The notes under the pieces: model-generated
The model's database searches: none
The model's input: the letters and a program-made list of their open reading frames with translations, nothing else
What the model was told of the DNA's origin: nothing
NCBI GenBank assembly: GCA_035652535.1
Contig: DASRDP010000036.1
Location: 29,009 to 93,008, forward strand
Length of the DNA: 64,000 nucleotides
From: Chloroflexota bacterium
GTDB lineage: Bacteria > Chloroflexota > UBA6077 > SHYK01
Direction of reading: 5' to 3'
Made by a program: the position numbers and the translations under genes
Part shown: piece by piece, positions 53,940 through 63,861 of the stretch
Layout of the letters: each line of letters starts with the position of its first letter
How positions within the stretch are numbered: position 1 is the stretch's first letter

Positions 53940-55058
53940 GTGGAACGTTCCGTGAAATTGTTGCACTTCGCCGATCTGCACCTGGACGCCCAGTTCGCGT
54001 GGATGGGCGGATCGGCCCACGCGGCCCGCAGGCGTCGCGAGGCGCTCCGCGAGACGCTGATGCGCATTCTCCACCTTGCGCAGGAAGAGCGGGTCGACGC
54101 GGTGCTCTGCGGCGGCGATCTGTACGAGCACGACCGCTGCGCGCCTGACACCGGTCCCTTTCTGCGTCAGGCTTTCGCCGACATTCACCCGATCCCGGTG
54201 TTTCTGGCGCCCGGCAACCACGACTGGCTCGGACCCGCGAGTCTGTACCGCCTGGTCGCGTGGACGCCAAACGTCCACCTGTTCACCGAATCGCGCCTCG
54301 CACCGTATCGCCTCGACGATGGGATCACCCTTTGGGGAAGCGCGCACCAGGCGCCCGCGAACACGCCGGACTTCCTCGCCGAGTTCCGCGTCGACCGGTC
54401 GGGCGTCAACCTTGCCCTTTTTCACGGGTCGGAACAGGCTTCGTTCGCATGGGAAGCGGCGGGAAAACAACCGCACGCGCCGTTCCACGCGGCCGAAATC
54501 GCCCGGTCTGGGCTGGACCACGCATTTCTCGGCCACTTCCACCGCGGCCGGATGGCCGGGTCTCATACGTACCCAGGCAATCCCGACCCCCTGGACTTCG
54601 GCGAAGAGGGCGAGCGCGGCATTGTCCTCGCCACCATACAGCCGGACGGCAAGGTCCTGCGCGAAGCTCGCCGCGTCGCGGTCACGCCCAGCCACGAAGT
54701 CGAAGTCGACATCACCGGGTGCGATAGCCTGACGAGCATTCGCCGGCTGATCGCCGAACACCTGCGCGGGCTCCGTGGCGTCGCCAGGGTCACGCTCCGT
54801 GGAGAGCTGGACCGGGCCATCGATCTCCGTGCAGATGACATCACAGGCATGGACACTGACCTCGACGGGCTCGTGATACGCACGGGGAACCTCACCAATG
54901 GCTACGACTTCGATCTCCTGGCCGGACAGCCCACCGTTCAGGGTCAATTCGTGCGCGACGTCCTGGGCGCACCCGACCTCGATGACGCGGAGCGCCGCCG
55001 GATCCTCATCACCGGCCTGCGGGCGCTCGACGGGCGGCGCGACCTCCAGGTCGAGTGA
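53940..55058 (+). CDS. SbcD/YhaO-like DNA repair exonuclease
   Basis: A 372-residue calcineurin-like nuclease. Metal-site motifs occur in order: FADLHLD, GGDLYEHD, APGNHDW and LGHFHRG. A second domain follows (about 275-372). It should form a complex with the ATPase encoded next, GTG 55060, which begins one base after its stop. The start GTG 53940 or 53952 gives VKLLHFADLH. The pair resembles Bacillus YhaO-YhaN and SbcDC. Role: processing of DNA ends or hairpins. Confidence 0.88.
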   Translation: MERSVKLLHFADLHLDAQFAWMGGSAHAARRRREALRETLMRILHLAQEERVDAVLCGGDLYEHDRCAPDTGPFLRQAFADIHPIPVFLAPGNHDWLGPASLYRLVAWTPNVHLFTESRLAPYRLDDGITLWGSAHQAPANTPDFLAEFRVDRSGVNLALFHGSEQASFAWEAAGKQPHAPFHAAEIARSGLDHAFLGHFHRGRMAGSHTYPGNPDPLDFGEEGERGIVLATIQPDGKVLREARRVAVTPSHEVEVDITGCDSLTSIRRLIAEHLRGLRGVARVTLRGELDRAIDLRADDITGMDTDLDGLVIRTGNLTNGYDFDLLAGQPTVQGQFVRDVLGAPDLDDAERRRILITGLRALDGRRDLQVE

Positions 55059-55059
55059 G

Positions 55060-57252
55060 GTGCGGGTCGTTCGCGTCACCGCGCACGCCTTCGGCCCGTT
55101 GTCAGAGCAAAGCCTGGCGCTCGGACCCGGGATGAATCTGATCTACGGCCCAAACGAGGCGGGAAAGTCCTCGTGGCACGCCGCCCTGTTTGCCGCCATC
55201 TGCGGCATGCGGCGCGGGCGGCTGAGCGGCGAAGAGCGCGCCTTCCGCGAGCGGCACCATCCCTGGAGCGAGCAACGCTGGGCTGTGAGCGCCCAAGTCG
55301 ACCTCGAAGATGGACGCAGGATCGAGCTGCGGCACGACCTGGACGGGCGTATCGCGTGCTCGGCGGTCGACATCCAGCTCGGGCGGGATTGCTCGGCTGA
55401 GATCATGAGCGAAGGAACACCCGATGCGTCCCGGTGGCTGGGCCTGGACCGAGGCGCGTTTCTCGCAACGGCATGGGTGCGCCAGAGCGACATCTTGAGA
55501 ATCACCGCTGATCCCGGTCGCCTGCAGAGTCATCTTCAGCGCGCCGCCACGGCAACCACGGCAGACACCACCGCAACCGAAGCCCTGGCGAATATTGACG
55601 CGTACCGTCGCCAGAACGTGGGATCGAGTCGCACCAATGCCACCGGACCGCTGCGCCGCGCGATGGATGAGGTGCACGAGGCCGAGTCGATGCTCGAACG
55701 GGCGCAAGCGCGACATGGCGAGTATCTCGCCCTGATGGCAGAGCGCGCGGAAAAGGAGCGGGAGGCCGCCGAGGCCGAGCGCGCCTGGCGGATCGCCGTC
55801 GCGCGGCGGTCCGCAGAGGAAGCCGAAGGGTGGCGGGCGCGGCTCGCTCGGGCGGAGGAGCTATCCGCGCGCGTTCCATCGGACGCGCCGCCCGCCGATA
55901 CCCTGCAGGACGAGCTCGCGACGGGTATCGATGCCGCGCTCCGCGGGTGGGATGCCCGCCCGGGGTCACCTCCGCTGACCGGGCCTTCGTCCCAGGAGCT
56001 GCGCATGAGCCTCCAGCGCGTTCGCGCGCATTACCGGGGGGCCAGGCCGTCGTCGGCCCTGGCGGCGAGCGCCATCGCCGGGCTCGGCGTGGGCATCCCA
56101 CTCCTCGCGCTCGGAGTCGAACCGCTCATGGCGGTCGCCGCTTCGGTGATCGCCGCGCTCGCGGTGGGGCTGCTGCTGCGTTGGGTCGCCGCGCATGGGC
56201 AGCCACCGAGAGCGGCCGGCGATCCTGTTGAGGCGCTGCAGCTCGCGATCGACGCCCGCGAGGCCGCGGAGCGAGCAGCGGATGACGCACGCGCGAGGAT
56301 CGAACGACTCAGCTCGGATCTCCGCGCCGTCGCCGCCCAATGCGGGATCGAGACAGGAGGCGACGATGAGGAGGTCGCGCGGCGGCTGCGCGCCTGGCAC
56401 GAGGCGTTCGTTCGCGCCGACGCGGAGCGGCGGGCAGCTCGGGCAGCGTGGTCCGAGCTGGCGACGCTCTTGGACGGCGGCACGATTGACGGGCTCAGAG
56501 CCGCCACAGAGCGACGAATCCGCTACGCGGAGGAGACGTCGGCGGGGCTCGACCCGGCCGACATCGCGGCATTCGCCCTCGAGGGCGACGCGGACGCCCA
56601 CGTGGCGCGCCTGGAGCAGGCGCATCGCGACGCCCAGGTGGCCCTCGCCGCCGCATCGGCCCGGCTCGAGGAGCGGACCAGCTCGGTACTGAGCGTCGCG
56701 GAGGCAGAAGAAGCCCACGCGCGGGCGCAGGAGACGCTCTCCGCAGTGCGGCGCCTCGACCGCGTACTCGACCGCACGGCCGCGTTCCTGACGAAAGCTC
56801 AGGAGCGCGTCCACCGCGACATCGCGCCCATCATTCGAAGTTCAATTGAGCGCTGGCTACCGGAGGTGACCGCGGGCCGCTACAGCGAAGCGATGGTCGA
56901 CCCTGGCCAGCTCGACGTGCGCGTCCGAGACATCGACGGCGAAATCCGGCGCGCCGACTCGCTCTCCCACGGGACCGCCGAGCAGGTCTACCTGCTGCTG
57001 CGCGTAGCTCTGGCCGAACATCTCACAGCCCCGGGTGAGACGTGTCCGCTGATCCTCGACGATGTGACGGTGCACTGCGACGACGAGCGAACGGTTGGGA
57101 TCCTCCGAACGCTGCAGAGCATCAGCCAGGAGCGGCAGATCATCCTCTTCACCATGGAGCGCCGAGTGCTCGATTGGTGCACAGAGCGGCTCCCCCCCGA
57201 CTGCATCCATCGCCTTCCACCGCCACCGGTGAGACACCGGCCTGATACCTGA
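55060..57252 (+). CDS. SbcC/YhaN-like ATPase with central hydrophobic segment
   Basis: A 730-residue SMC-like ATPase. Walker A YGPNEAGKSS (residues 29-37) and the split Walker B PLILDDVTVHCDDE near the C-terminus, with a signature-like LSHGTAEQVYLLLRVALA, make one ABC head. Two long helical arms lie between. A hydrophobic pair of segments (about residues 332-377, rich in Ala/Val/Leu) interrupts the coiled coil and could insert in a membrane; YhaN-type proteins are known to have such a pair. It is co-transcribed with the nuclease gene. Confidence 0.88.
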   Translation: MRVVRVTAHAFGPLSEQSLALGPGMNLIYGPNEAGKSSWHAALFAAICGMRRGRLSGEERAFRERHHPWSEQRWAVSAQVDLEDGRRIELRHDLDGRIACSAVDIQLGRDCSAEIMSEGTPDASRWLGLDRGAFLATAWVRQSDILRITADPGRLQSHLQRAATATTADTTATEALANIDAYRRQNVGSSRTNATGPLRRAMDEVHEAESMLERAQARHGEYLALMAERAEKEREAAEAERAWRIAVARRSAEEAEGWRARLARAEELSARVPSDAPPADTLQDELATGIDAALRGWDARPGSPPLTGPSSQELRMSLQRVRAHYRGARPSSALAASAIAGLGVGIPLLALGVEPLMAVAASVIAALAVGLLLRWVAAHGQPPRAAGDPVEALQLAIDAREAAERAADDARARIERLSSDLRAVAAQCGIETGGDDEEVARRLRAWHEAFVRADAERRAARAAWSELATLLDGGTIDGLRAATERRIRYAEETSAGLDPADIAAFALEGDADAHVARLEQAHRDAQVALAAASARLEERTSSVLSVAEAEEAHARAQETLSAVRRLDRVLDRTAAFLTKAQERVHRDIAPIIRSSIERWLPEVTAGRYSEAMVDPGQLDVRVRDIDGEIRRADSLSHGTAEQVYLLLRVALAEHLTAPGETCPLILDDVTVHCDDERTVGILRTLQSISQERQIILFTMERRVLDWCTERLPPDCIHRLPPPPVRHRPDT

Positions 57253-57282
57253 CGCGCGGATTCCGACGCGCCATAGCGTCAG
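57249..57282. terminator. Weak hairpin between two convergent genes
   Basis: Arms CTGACGC (57249-57255) and GCGTCAG (57276-57282) could form a 7-bp stem between the YhaN-like and helicase genes. It has no T-run and partly overlaps the end of the helicase gene, so function is uncertain. Confidence 0.25.
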
Positions 57283-60200
57283 CGGCGGAGCGCGGCGGCG
57301 ATCTCGTCCGCCGTCGAGTCCAGCTCTTCGACCTCGTACTCGATCACGGCCGACGGGTCGACGACGATGAACACACACCGGGACGTCCTGCGATGCGTCG
57401 CGCGACGCAGCCCGAGGGCGTAGGCCGCTCCCTGGATCCGATACCGGCGGCGCATCGCGTCGAGTTTTACGGTGTCGGCCTGGCCCACCGTCTTGTAGTC
57501 GAGGATGGTCATCTGGCCATCGGCGCCTTCGTGGAGCAGGTCGATCACCCCTTCGAGCGTCATGCCGTCGATCTGCACCGTGACGGGCACTTCGCGCCAG
57601 AAACGGCCGGCGCTCAGCACGCGCTCGATGGAGGGCGCCTGGCGCACCTGGCGTACCAGCGCGACCACCTCCGCCGCTTTGTCCGGCACCCGCTGCGCGA
57701 CGGAGGCCTTTGACGCCAGGTCTTCCAGGCCATCGAGCGTTGCGAGGTCGATCGTCTGCAGCACCTGGTGCACCGCTCGGCCGATCTCGGTCGCTCCGCG
57801 CCCGCCGCGCAGGCCGGCGCTCGCCGCCGTCTCGAGGCGATCGGGGGGCGCCTCGAGGTCGCCAACCTCGCCGCCTCGTTCGCCGGTCATGCGATCCGCG
57901 AGGCTGGTGGGTGTCATCCGGGGAAAGGTCGCGAGCGATTCGATGAGCCAGGATCGACGAGCAATCCAGGCGTTCTCGTCCCTTTCGTGCTCCGCGACCG
58001 ACGGAAACGCTGGCGCCCGTTCGTCGGGCTCGCCGTCGGCGGGAGACGCGGCCGGGTCGATGAATCGACAGTACTCCTCAGGCGCCGCCTGGAGCGCGGA
58101 CGCAATGGCCGACGCGCGCGATTCACCGGGGCCACGAAAGAGACTGAGGACCAGATGATCGCGAGCGCGCGTCGCGGCGACGTAGAGCAGCCGCAGGTCC
58201 TCCGCGTGCGTCGCCTGGATCTCGCGCACCTCGTCGAAACCGGGCGTCTGAAACCCCTTCTTCAGTCGCACGTCGAAACGTCCGGTCTCCCGATGCGGCG
58301 CGACCATCAGACCCCGATTATTCCGTCGCCATGAGCCGAGCCCCGTCAGGATCACGACGGGGAACTCCCGCCCCTTCGCCCCGTGGATGGTCATGATCCG
58401 GACCGCGTCCTCGTCTGATTCGGGCAGGGGGGATTCCAGATCGTATTGGCGGCCCCGCTGCAGCTCCTCGAGCCAGTCGACAAGCGAACGCAGGCCGCCC
58501 GCTCCGCTCGCCGTCAGAGCCCTGGCCTGCGCCACCACGTAGCGAAGCCGTCGCCATGCCTCGCGCGGCCGAGGCTGGGCCAATGCCGCCATCGCCAACA
58601 TTCGGTCGCGGATGAACGCCTCGACGGTCGCGGCGGCTGAGCGCTCGAGTCGCGCGCGGTGAAATTCGCGCAGCGAGGCGAACGCCGAGCCCACGCGGCC
58701 GTTGAGGCCGGTGCCGGAGGCGTGGTAGTCGAAGCGGCCGCCGCTCTCCACCCAATCGAGCAGGTCCACGTCGGAGCACCCGTATGCCGGCGAGCGCAGC
58801 GCGGCGACGAGCGCAACCTGATCCGACGGATCGTCGATAGCGCGCAGGCAGGCGAGCAGGTCTCGAACCTCCTGCGTGTCCAGCACGAGCGCGCCGCTCT
58901 CCATGCGATACGCCACGCCGTAGCGGTCGAGCTCGCGCTCGAGGATCGTCAGGTTCGTCCGCGTCGGGAGCAGGACGCAGACGTCGCCGGCGCGCGCAGG
59001 TCGAAGCCCGCCGTCCTCGCCGCGGACAAGCCAACCATCGGCTACGATCTGGCGCACGAGGCGCGCAACGGCCTCTGCTTCAACGCGCCGGACCGCCGCG
59101 GCGTTTGCCTCCACCTGGCCGCCCATCGCCGCAACGGCGGGGGCTGGGGCGCCTTCGGCGGTCTGTACATCCGGAACCAGCGCCGAATACGGTGGCTGGA
59201 CGCCGGCGACCGCCGCCATAGCCGCGCCAAAGTGATCGTTCACCCACCGCAGGATCGACGCGCGCGAGCGGAAGTTCTGCCGCAGCCCGAGCCGCATCGC
59301 CTCGGGCTGGAATGTCGAGCAAATCGCCTCGTACATGGCGATGTCCGCTCGCCGAAATCGATAGATCGACTGCTTCGGGTCGCCCACGACGAACAGCTTG
59401 CCGGGCATCAGGCGGAGCTTGTGCCAGTCCCGCTCATTCGCCTGATCCGGATCGCCGGCGAGGAACAGGGCGATCTCGGCCTGCAGCGGATCCGTATCTT
59501 GAAACTCGTCCACCAGAATACGATCGAACCGACTCTGGGCGCGAACGCGGACGTCGGGACGATCGCGGAGGAGGTCCCTCGCCCAGACCAGCAGGTCCTG
59601 AAAGGTTGCGACGCCGCGCGCCCGCCGTTCGGCGGCGGAGGAGAGCACCATCTCGCGGAGAAGCGCGATCAGATCGCAGAAGACCCGGGTCGAATGCGAC
59701 GCCAGCGCATCGCCGACGTCCCGTCTCGCATCCCCCAACGTCGTGCGAGCTGCATGCAGCGCATCGCGGTCCAGCCAGTTCTTTTGCGCTCCCAAATTGC
59801 CCGGACTCGGGCCTTCGGCAAAGCGCTGGAGCGCCGCCAGCGCGGCGTCCTCATCCCGCGCCGCCGCCAACTCCTGCGCGATCGGAATGACACGATAGAT
59901 TTCCCCAATGAGGCGGTCGGAATCCGCGTCCTTCACGTACGCGATCGCGCTCGCCAAGCCCTGGAGACGCGACGCCCAGATATGGGCAACTTCGCGTAGG
60001 TCCGGTCCCGGTGCCGCGTCCCATCCCGGGCGGAGAGCCAGGAGATCGTAGTGCTGCTCGAGCAGGGAGGCCAACACGCGCAGATCCTCCACGCGAAGCC
60101 CGAGCTTCAAGGCGCGATCGACGGTTTGCTGCCTTGCCGGGAACTCCGCATCCGTCACTCGATCGAAGAACCAGGCCCTGAACCGTTCCTCGAACAGCGC

Positions 60201-60617
60201 GTTCTGCTCGATCGCACTCATCGTAGCGAAGCCGGGGGGCAGTCCAGCCTCCAGGGGAAAAGCGCGCAGAATCGCCCCCGCGAAGGAATGAATCGTCTGG
60301 ATGGCTGCACGGTCGATCTCCAGCGCGGCGAGCCGGCATCGCTCTCGCGCCTCGGCAGACGCACCGGGGTGCGCCGCGCGCGCCTCGAGCGCCTGGCGGA
60401 TGCGATCGCGCAGCTCGGCGGCAGCCGGCTCGGCGAACGTGATGGCGGCGAGCCTGTCCATTCTGAGACCCGTCTCCGCGACAAGCGCGACGACGCGCTC
60501 GACCAGAACCGTGGTCTTTCCTGTACCCGCCCCGGCCTCCACGAAGATGGTCGAGGAGAGATCATGGATGATCTGGTCGCGCTCCTCACCGTCCACCGGG
60601 ACGTTGGCCGCGGTCAA
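57279..60617 (-). CDS. addA: UvrD-family helicase-nuclease (AddA-like)
   Basis: A 1112-residue protein. The N-terminal Walker A is VEAGAGTGKTT (K34), motif II LVDEFQDTDPLQ, later helicase motifs include HGAKGREFPVVIL. The C-terminal nuclease has GVIDLLHEGADGQMTILDYKT, the RecB/AddA active-site pattern. It would unwind and degrade double-strand breaks with AddB, upstream on the same strand. TTG 60617 was chosen because AGAGGAG lies six bases upstream and it overlaps the stop of AddB by four bases (TTGA). Confidence 0.88.
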   Translation of the reverse strand: MTAANVPVDGEERDQIIHDLSSTIFVEAGAGTGKTTVLVERVVALVAETGLRMDRLAAITFAEPAAAELRDRIRQALEARAAHPGASAEARERCRLAALEIDRAAIQTIHSFAGAILRAFPLEAGLPPGFATMSAIEQNALFEERFRAWFFDRVTDAEFPARQQTVDRALKLGLRVEDLRVLASLLEQHYDLLALRPGWDAAPGPDLREVAHIWASRLQGLASAIAYVKDADSDRLIGEIYRVIPIAQELAAARDEDAALAALQRFAEGPSPGNLGAQKNWLDRDALHAARTTLGDARRDVGDALASHSTRVFCDLIALLREMVLSSAAERRARGVATFQDLLVWARDLLRDRPDVRVRAQSRFDRILVDEFQDTDPLQAEIALFLAGDPDQANERDWHKLRLMPGKLFVVGDPKQSIYRFRRADIAMYEAICSTFQPEAMRLGLRQNFRSRASILRWVNDHFGAAMAAVAGVQPPYSALVPDVQTAEGAPAPAVAAMGGQVEANAAAVRRVEAEAVARLVRQIVADGWLVRGEDGGLRPARAGDVCVLLPTRTNLTILERELDRYGVAYRMESGALVLDTQEVRDLLACLRAIDDPSDQVALVAALRSPAYGCSDVDLLDWVESGGRFDYHASGTGLNGRVGSAFASLREFHRARLERSAAATVEAFIRDRMLAMAALAQPRPREAWRRLRYVVAQARALTASGAGGLRSLVDWLEELQRGRQYDLESPLPESDEDAVRIMTIHGAKGREFPVVILTGLGSWRRNNRGLMVAPHRETGRFDVRLKKGFQTPGFDEVREIQATHAEDLRLLYVAATRARDHLVLSLFRGPGESRASAIASALQAAPEEYCRFIDPAASPADGEPDERAPAFPSVAEHERDENAWIARRSWLIESLATFPRMTPTSLADRMTGERGGEVGDLEAPPDRLETAASAGLRGGRGATEIGRAVHQVLQTIDLATLDGLEDLASKASVAQRVPDKAAEVVALVRQVRQAPSIERVLSAGRFWREVPVTVQIDGMTLEGVIDLLHEGADGQMTILDYKTVGQADTVKLDAMRRRYRIQGAAYALGLRRATHRRTSRCVFIVVDPSAVIEYEVEELDSTADEIAAALRR

Positions 60618-63600
60618 TCGGACTCCTCTTCGTCGCCCAGCTCCTGATGGCCAAGCGCGAGCCGGCTGTGGAGCTGATGTGCTGGCGACAATCGCTTGCG
60701 TGCCCAGACGTCGTCCACGGCCGACGGACACACGCGGACGAAGTCGCAGTACCGGCAGTTGGCGAAGCTTGTCGACGCCTCAGCGCCGGGCACCTGCGGG
60801 AATGCGCCCTGGCCGATTCCGGTGGCGACCTGCTCCAACGCCTCTTTGAGCCTCCTGCGGACGGCATCTGGGTCATCGGGGATCGCAGCGTGCGTTACGC
60901 GAGAACCACGGGAAGTGAACCAGAAGCAGCCTGCCGCCGGTACGGGCGCGCCGGCCTCGTCGCGCACCGCCTGCGTATAGAGAGCGAGCTGGAGGTGCTG
61001 GCCGCCCAGGACCGGATCATCCCGAATCGATTCGTACGATTTGCTGTCTCCGGTCTTGTAGTCGACGACGTACGCTCTGGAGCCGTCGGCCGCCCGATCG
61101 ACCCGGTCGATGACGCCGCGAAAGCGCATCGATGCATCGCCGACGGGAATTTCGACCTCCGGCCAGGAGGCGGATGCTGGCGTCCCAAACGCCTGCTCGA
61201 AGCGCCACGGGTGGCAGTTGTTGGCTTCGCGCCACGCCTGGTCGCGGGCGAGAAAGGCCCGGAGCTCGGCGACAATGGCCGACCGGACGGTGCTCCACAC
61301 GAGCGGGTGGCCGGTCACGCCGCTTCGCTCCCGCTCCGTGAACGAGCTTCCCGCGATCGATTCGATGAGCGCGATGTCGTCGTCGCCGTAGACCGCGGGC
61401 GGCCCGCCGCGCTGGACCTGCTCTCGCATGAATAGACAGAGAATCTCGTGGATTAGCGTTCCGCGCTCGAGGGGATCAAGCGACCACGACTCCTCGGGGC
61501 GCCGCGTCGGCTCGACGCGCAGGACGTGTGACAGAAAGTACCGGAACGGACACGTCGCCCACTGCTCGATCGCGGTCGCTGACGTCGGCTGGTTCCCTGT
61601 CGATGTTCCCGACAAACGGCGCGAATCCGCGGCTCGGTCGATCAGATTGCCATCGAACGCGGTGAAGGCGCTGCTTCGGCGCGCACGGATCGATGCCAGA
61701 CCGCGCCCGAGCGGGAGGTCCTCCCGGAGGGCAAGGGGATGCCGCGCGAGCTGCCCGCTCCGAACGACCGCGATGGCCTCCGCGAGCCGCCGATCCTCCA
61801 GATCGGCCGCCGCGCTCGCCCGCTCAACGCCGTTTTGCGCGGAGAGCACCACTCGAAGCCACGGGCGCGAATCCCCGTTCCGCAAACGTCGAAATTCCGA
61901 CGTGGCCAGGGACGAGCGCCCCTCCAGCCCGGCCGCCACTTCCAGGAGCCAGCGTGATGGGTACGCAGGGCGGCCTCCGGTCGAATCCGGGGTCGAGAGG
62001 ACCAACCGACCGCCGTCCGCGCAAGCGACCGCGACGAGGAACGCGCGCCGCTCTTCCGCGCGGCGTCGATCGACCAGCCCCATCGGGTCGCCGAACGGAT
62101 CCGGCGCGGGCGTGGGGGGCAGAGTCCCTTCGACGAGTCCCACGACGTACACCCGTTCGAACGCGAGGCCGGTCACCGATGGAATCGGCCCTACGACGAC
62201 TCCATCCCCAAAGTGACCGGCTTGCTCCGTCTCTCCATCGAGGGCGGCTTCCAGAGCGTCGAGAAACTCGGCGAGGGTCGGACCGACGTCCCTCCTGAAT
62301 TCGTCCGCCTGTGCCAGATCCCCAATGGCTGCCGCTATGCGGTCGACGGTGGGACTGAGGCGATCGGGCCACCCCCCGCGCGGCTGGCCGAACCGCTCCA
62401 TCAGCCTTTGCGCCCACCCGACGAAGCTCGCCCACGTTGAGCCGGACTCTGGCGGGCGGAGCGCGACGTCGAGATCGCCGATCGTCTTCGCCATTGCGCG
62501 GGCAGCCGAACCTTCTCGGCGCAAGCCGGCAGCGACCGCGACCATCCCCTCTTGCTCCTGCTGCGCCGCCGAGTCCTCGCACGTCGCCGCGTAACGCGTG
62601 AGCCGCTCCACCCACTGTTTTGCGCCGCGGACGACGTTGGCGGCGCGCGTTACCCGGTCCCACGCGCCCGGTTCGAGATCAGGCCCGTCAGCCTGAACCT
62701 GGCCGCACGCGTCGATCCACCTGAGGACGGCTGTTCGCTCGAAACGCCGCTCTGGGAGCCGCAGCAAGGCGGACAGCGCGCGGCCCGGCAACGTATCCGC
62801 GAGACGGACGCCTTCGAGCGCCGACCACGGGAGACCTGCCAGGGTCAGAGAATCGCGGACCAGCGCAGCGTACGTCTCTGTGTCGCGGTAGAGGACGGCC
62901 ACTCGATGGAGCGGCATTCCTGCTTCGAGATCCGCTGCGATGCCGCGCACGACCTCTCGAACCTCCTCGCTCGGGTCCGGGGCGCGAACGATGCGCACAT
63001 CTGTCCGGGAGCCCACGGCCGTGCGCGTGTCCGGCCAGGTCGGCGGGTCGCACCCGAGGACGCCGGTGAGCTGCGCGGCCGCCTCCCGGGCGGCCTGGTC
63101 CCCCCCGGCGATCGGATCGGCGACCCACCCGAGGGCCACGACGACCGGGACCCAGCGCGCGGCGGCCGCCACGAGGCGAGCATCGACGGGATCGACGCGT
63201 GTTGGCAGGTAGAGCACCAACATCCCCAGCTCGGCGAGCTCCGGCGGACACGCCGCCGCGTTTGACAACCGCCGCGCGGCAATCTCTCGCAGCTCAGTGG
63301 CGTCGGCGTAGGGCCGGCACAGGGCGGCGTAGGCCGCCCACGCGTCGAGAGCCGCGAGGCCGATCTGGCCCTCCAGCCGCAGCGACTCGAGTCGAGCTTC
63401 CGAGCGGCGGGCCTCGCGAAACAACTCTCCGAGCGCGCGATGAAAAAAGCGGTGACCAGCCACATCGCCGAGGGACGAACGCAGGCGTAGCGCCGCGGCG
63501 CGCGTGGCAGCAGCGTCGAGGGCCGGGGTGAGCGCCCTCCGGCCACCGAGCGCGGGTTCGGCCATGATCCGGGCGACCTGCCCCAGCAGGCGCGTGCGCA

Positions 63601-63793
63601 CGTTGACGAAGCCGCCGTCTTCGGCCAGTCGCCACACGATCGCCCGCGCCGCGTAATAGTTCGGCGCGACGACGGTAACCGGCGCGAGCGAATCCTCGGT
63701 CTTCGCCTCACGGACGACCTGCGCCAGCCAGTCGAGTCCATCACGGCCCGGTCGGACGACAGCAAGGTGTGGGGCAGGCTGGCCAGGCCCCAT
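60614..63793 (-). CDS. addB: AddB-like PD-(D/E)XK nuclease subunit
   Basis: A 1059-residue AddB-like subunit. Its helicase-fold N-terminal half has no visible Walker A, as in AddB/RexB variants without ATPase. The C-terminus carries the nuclease motif GVIDRVDRA/VVDYKTGDSK and a likely iron-sulfur cluster: ATCPFRYF and NCRYCDFVRVCPS supply four cysteines. It overlaps addA by four bases. ATG 63793 has AGGGG upstream; GTG 63799 is an alternative. It processes broken DNA ends for recombination. Confidence 0.86.
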   Translation of the reverse strand: MGPGQPAPHLAVVRPGRDGLDWLAQVVREAKTEDSLAPVTVVAPNYYAARAIVWRLAEDGGFVNVRTRLLGQVARIMAEPALGGRRALTPALDAAATRAAALRLRSSLGDVAGHRFFHRALGELFREARRSEARLESLRLEGQIGLAALDAWAAYAALCRPYADATELREIAARRLSNAAACPPELAELGMLVLYLPTRVDPVDARLVAAAARWVPVVVALGWVADPIAGGDQAAREAAAQLTGVLGCDPPTWPDTRTAVGSRTDVRIVRAPDPSEEVREVVRGIAADLEAGMPLHRVAVLYRDTETYAALVRDSLTLAGLPWSALEGVRLADTLPGRALSALLRLPERRFERTAVLRWIDACGQVQADGPDLEPGAWDRVTRAANVVRGAKQWVERLTRYAATCEDSAAQQEQEGMVAVAAGLRREGSAARAMAKTIGDLDVALRPPESGSTWASFVGWAQRLMERFGQPRGGWPDRLSPTVDRIAAAIGDLAQADEFRRDVGPTLAEFLDALEAALDGETEQAGHFGDGVVVGPIPSVTGLAFERVYVVGLVEGTLPPTPAPDPFGDPMGLVDRRRAEERRAFLVAVACADGGRLVLSTPDSTGGRPAYPSRWLLEVAAGLEGRSSLATSEFRRLRNGDSRPWLRVVLSAQNGVERASAAADLEDRRLAEAIAVVRSGQLARHPLALREDLPLGRGLASIRARRSSAFTAFDGNLIDRAADSRRLSGTSTGNQPTSATAIEQWATCPFRYFLSHVLRVEPTRRPEESWSLDPLERGTLIHEILCLFMREQVQRGGPPAVYGDDDIALIESIAGSSFTERERSGVTGHPLVWSTVRSAIVAELRAFLARDQAWREANNCHPWRFEQAFGTPASASWPEVEIPVGDASMRFRGVIDRVDRAADGSRAYVVDYKTGDSKSYESIRDDPVLGGQHLQLALYTQAVRDEAGAPVPAAGCFWFTSRGSRVTHAAIPDDPDAVRRRLKEALEQVATGIGQGAFPQVPGAEASTSFANCRYCDFVRVCPSAVDDVWARKRLSPAHQLHSRLALGHQELGDEEESD

Positions 63794-63861
63794 GAGCACC
63801 CCTTCGCGCGAGGATTCGGACGCGATTGTAGAGACGCGCGGGATCGTGTCAAATCGTAACT

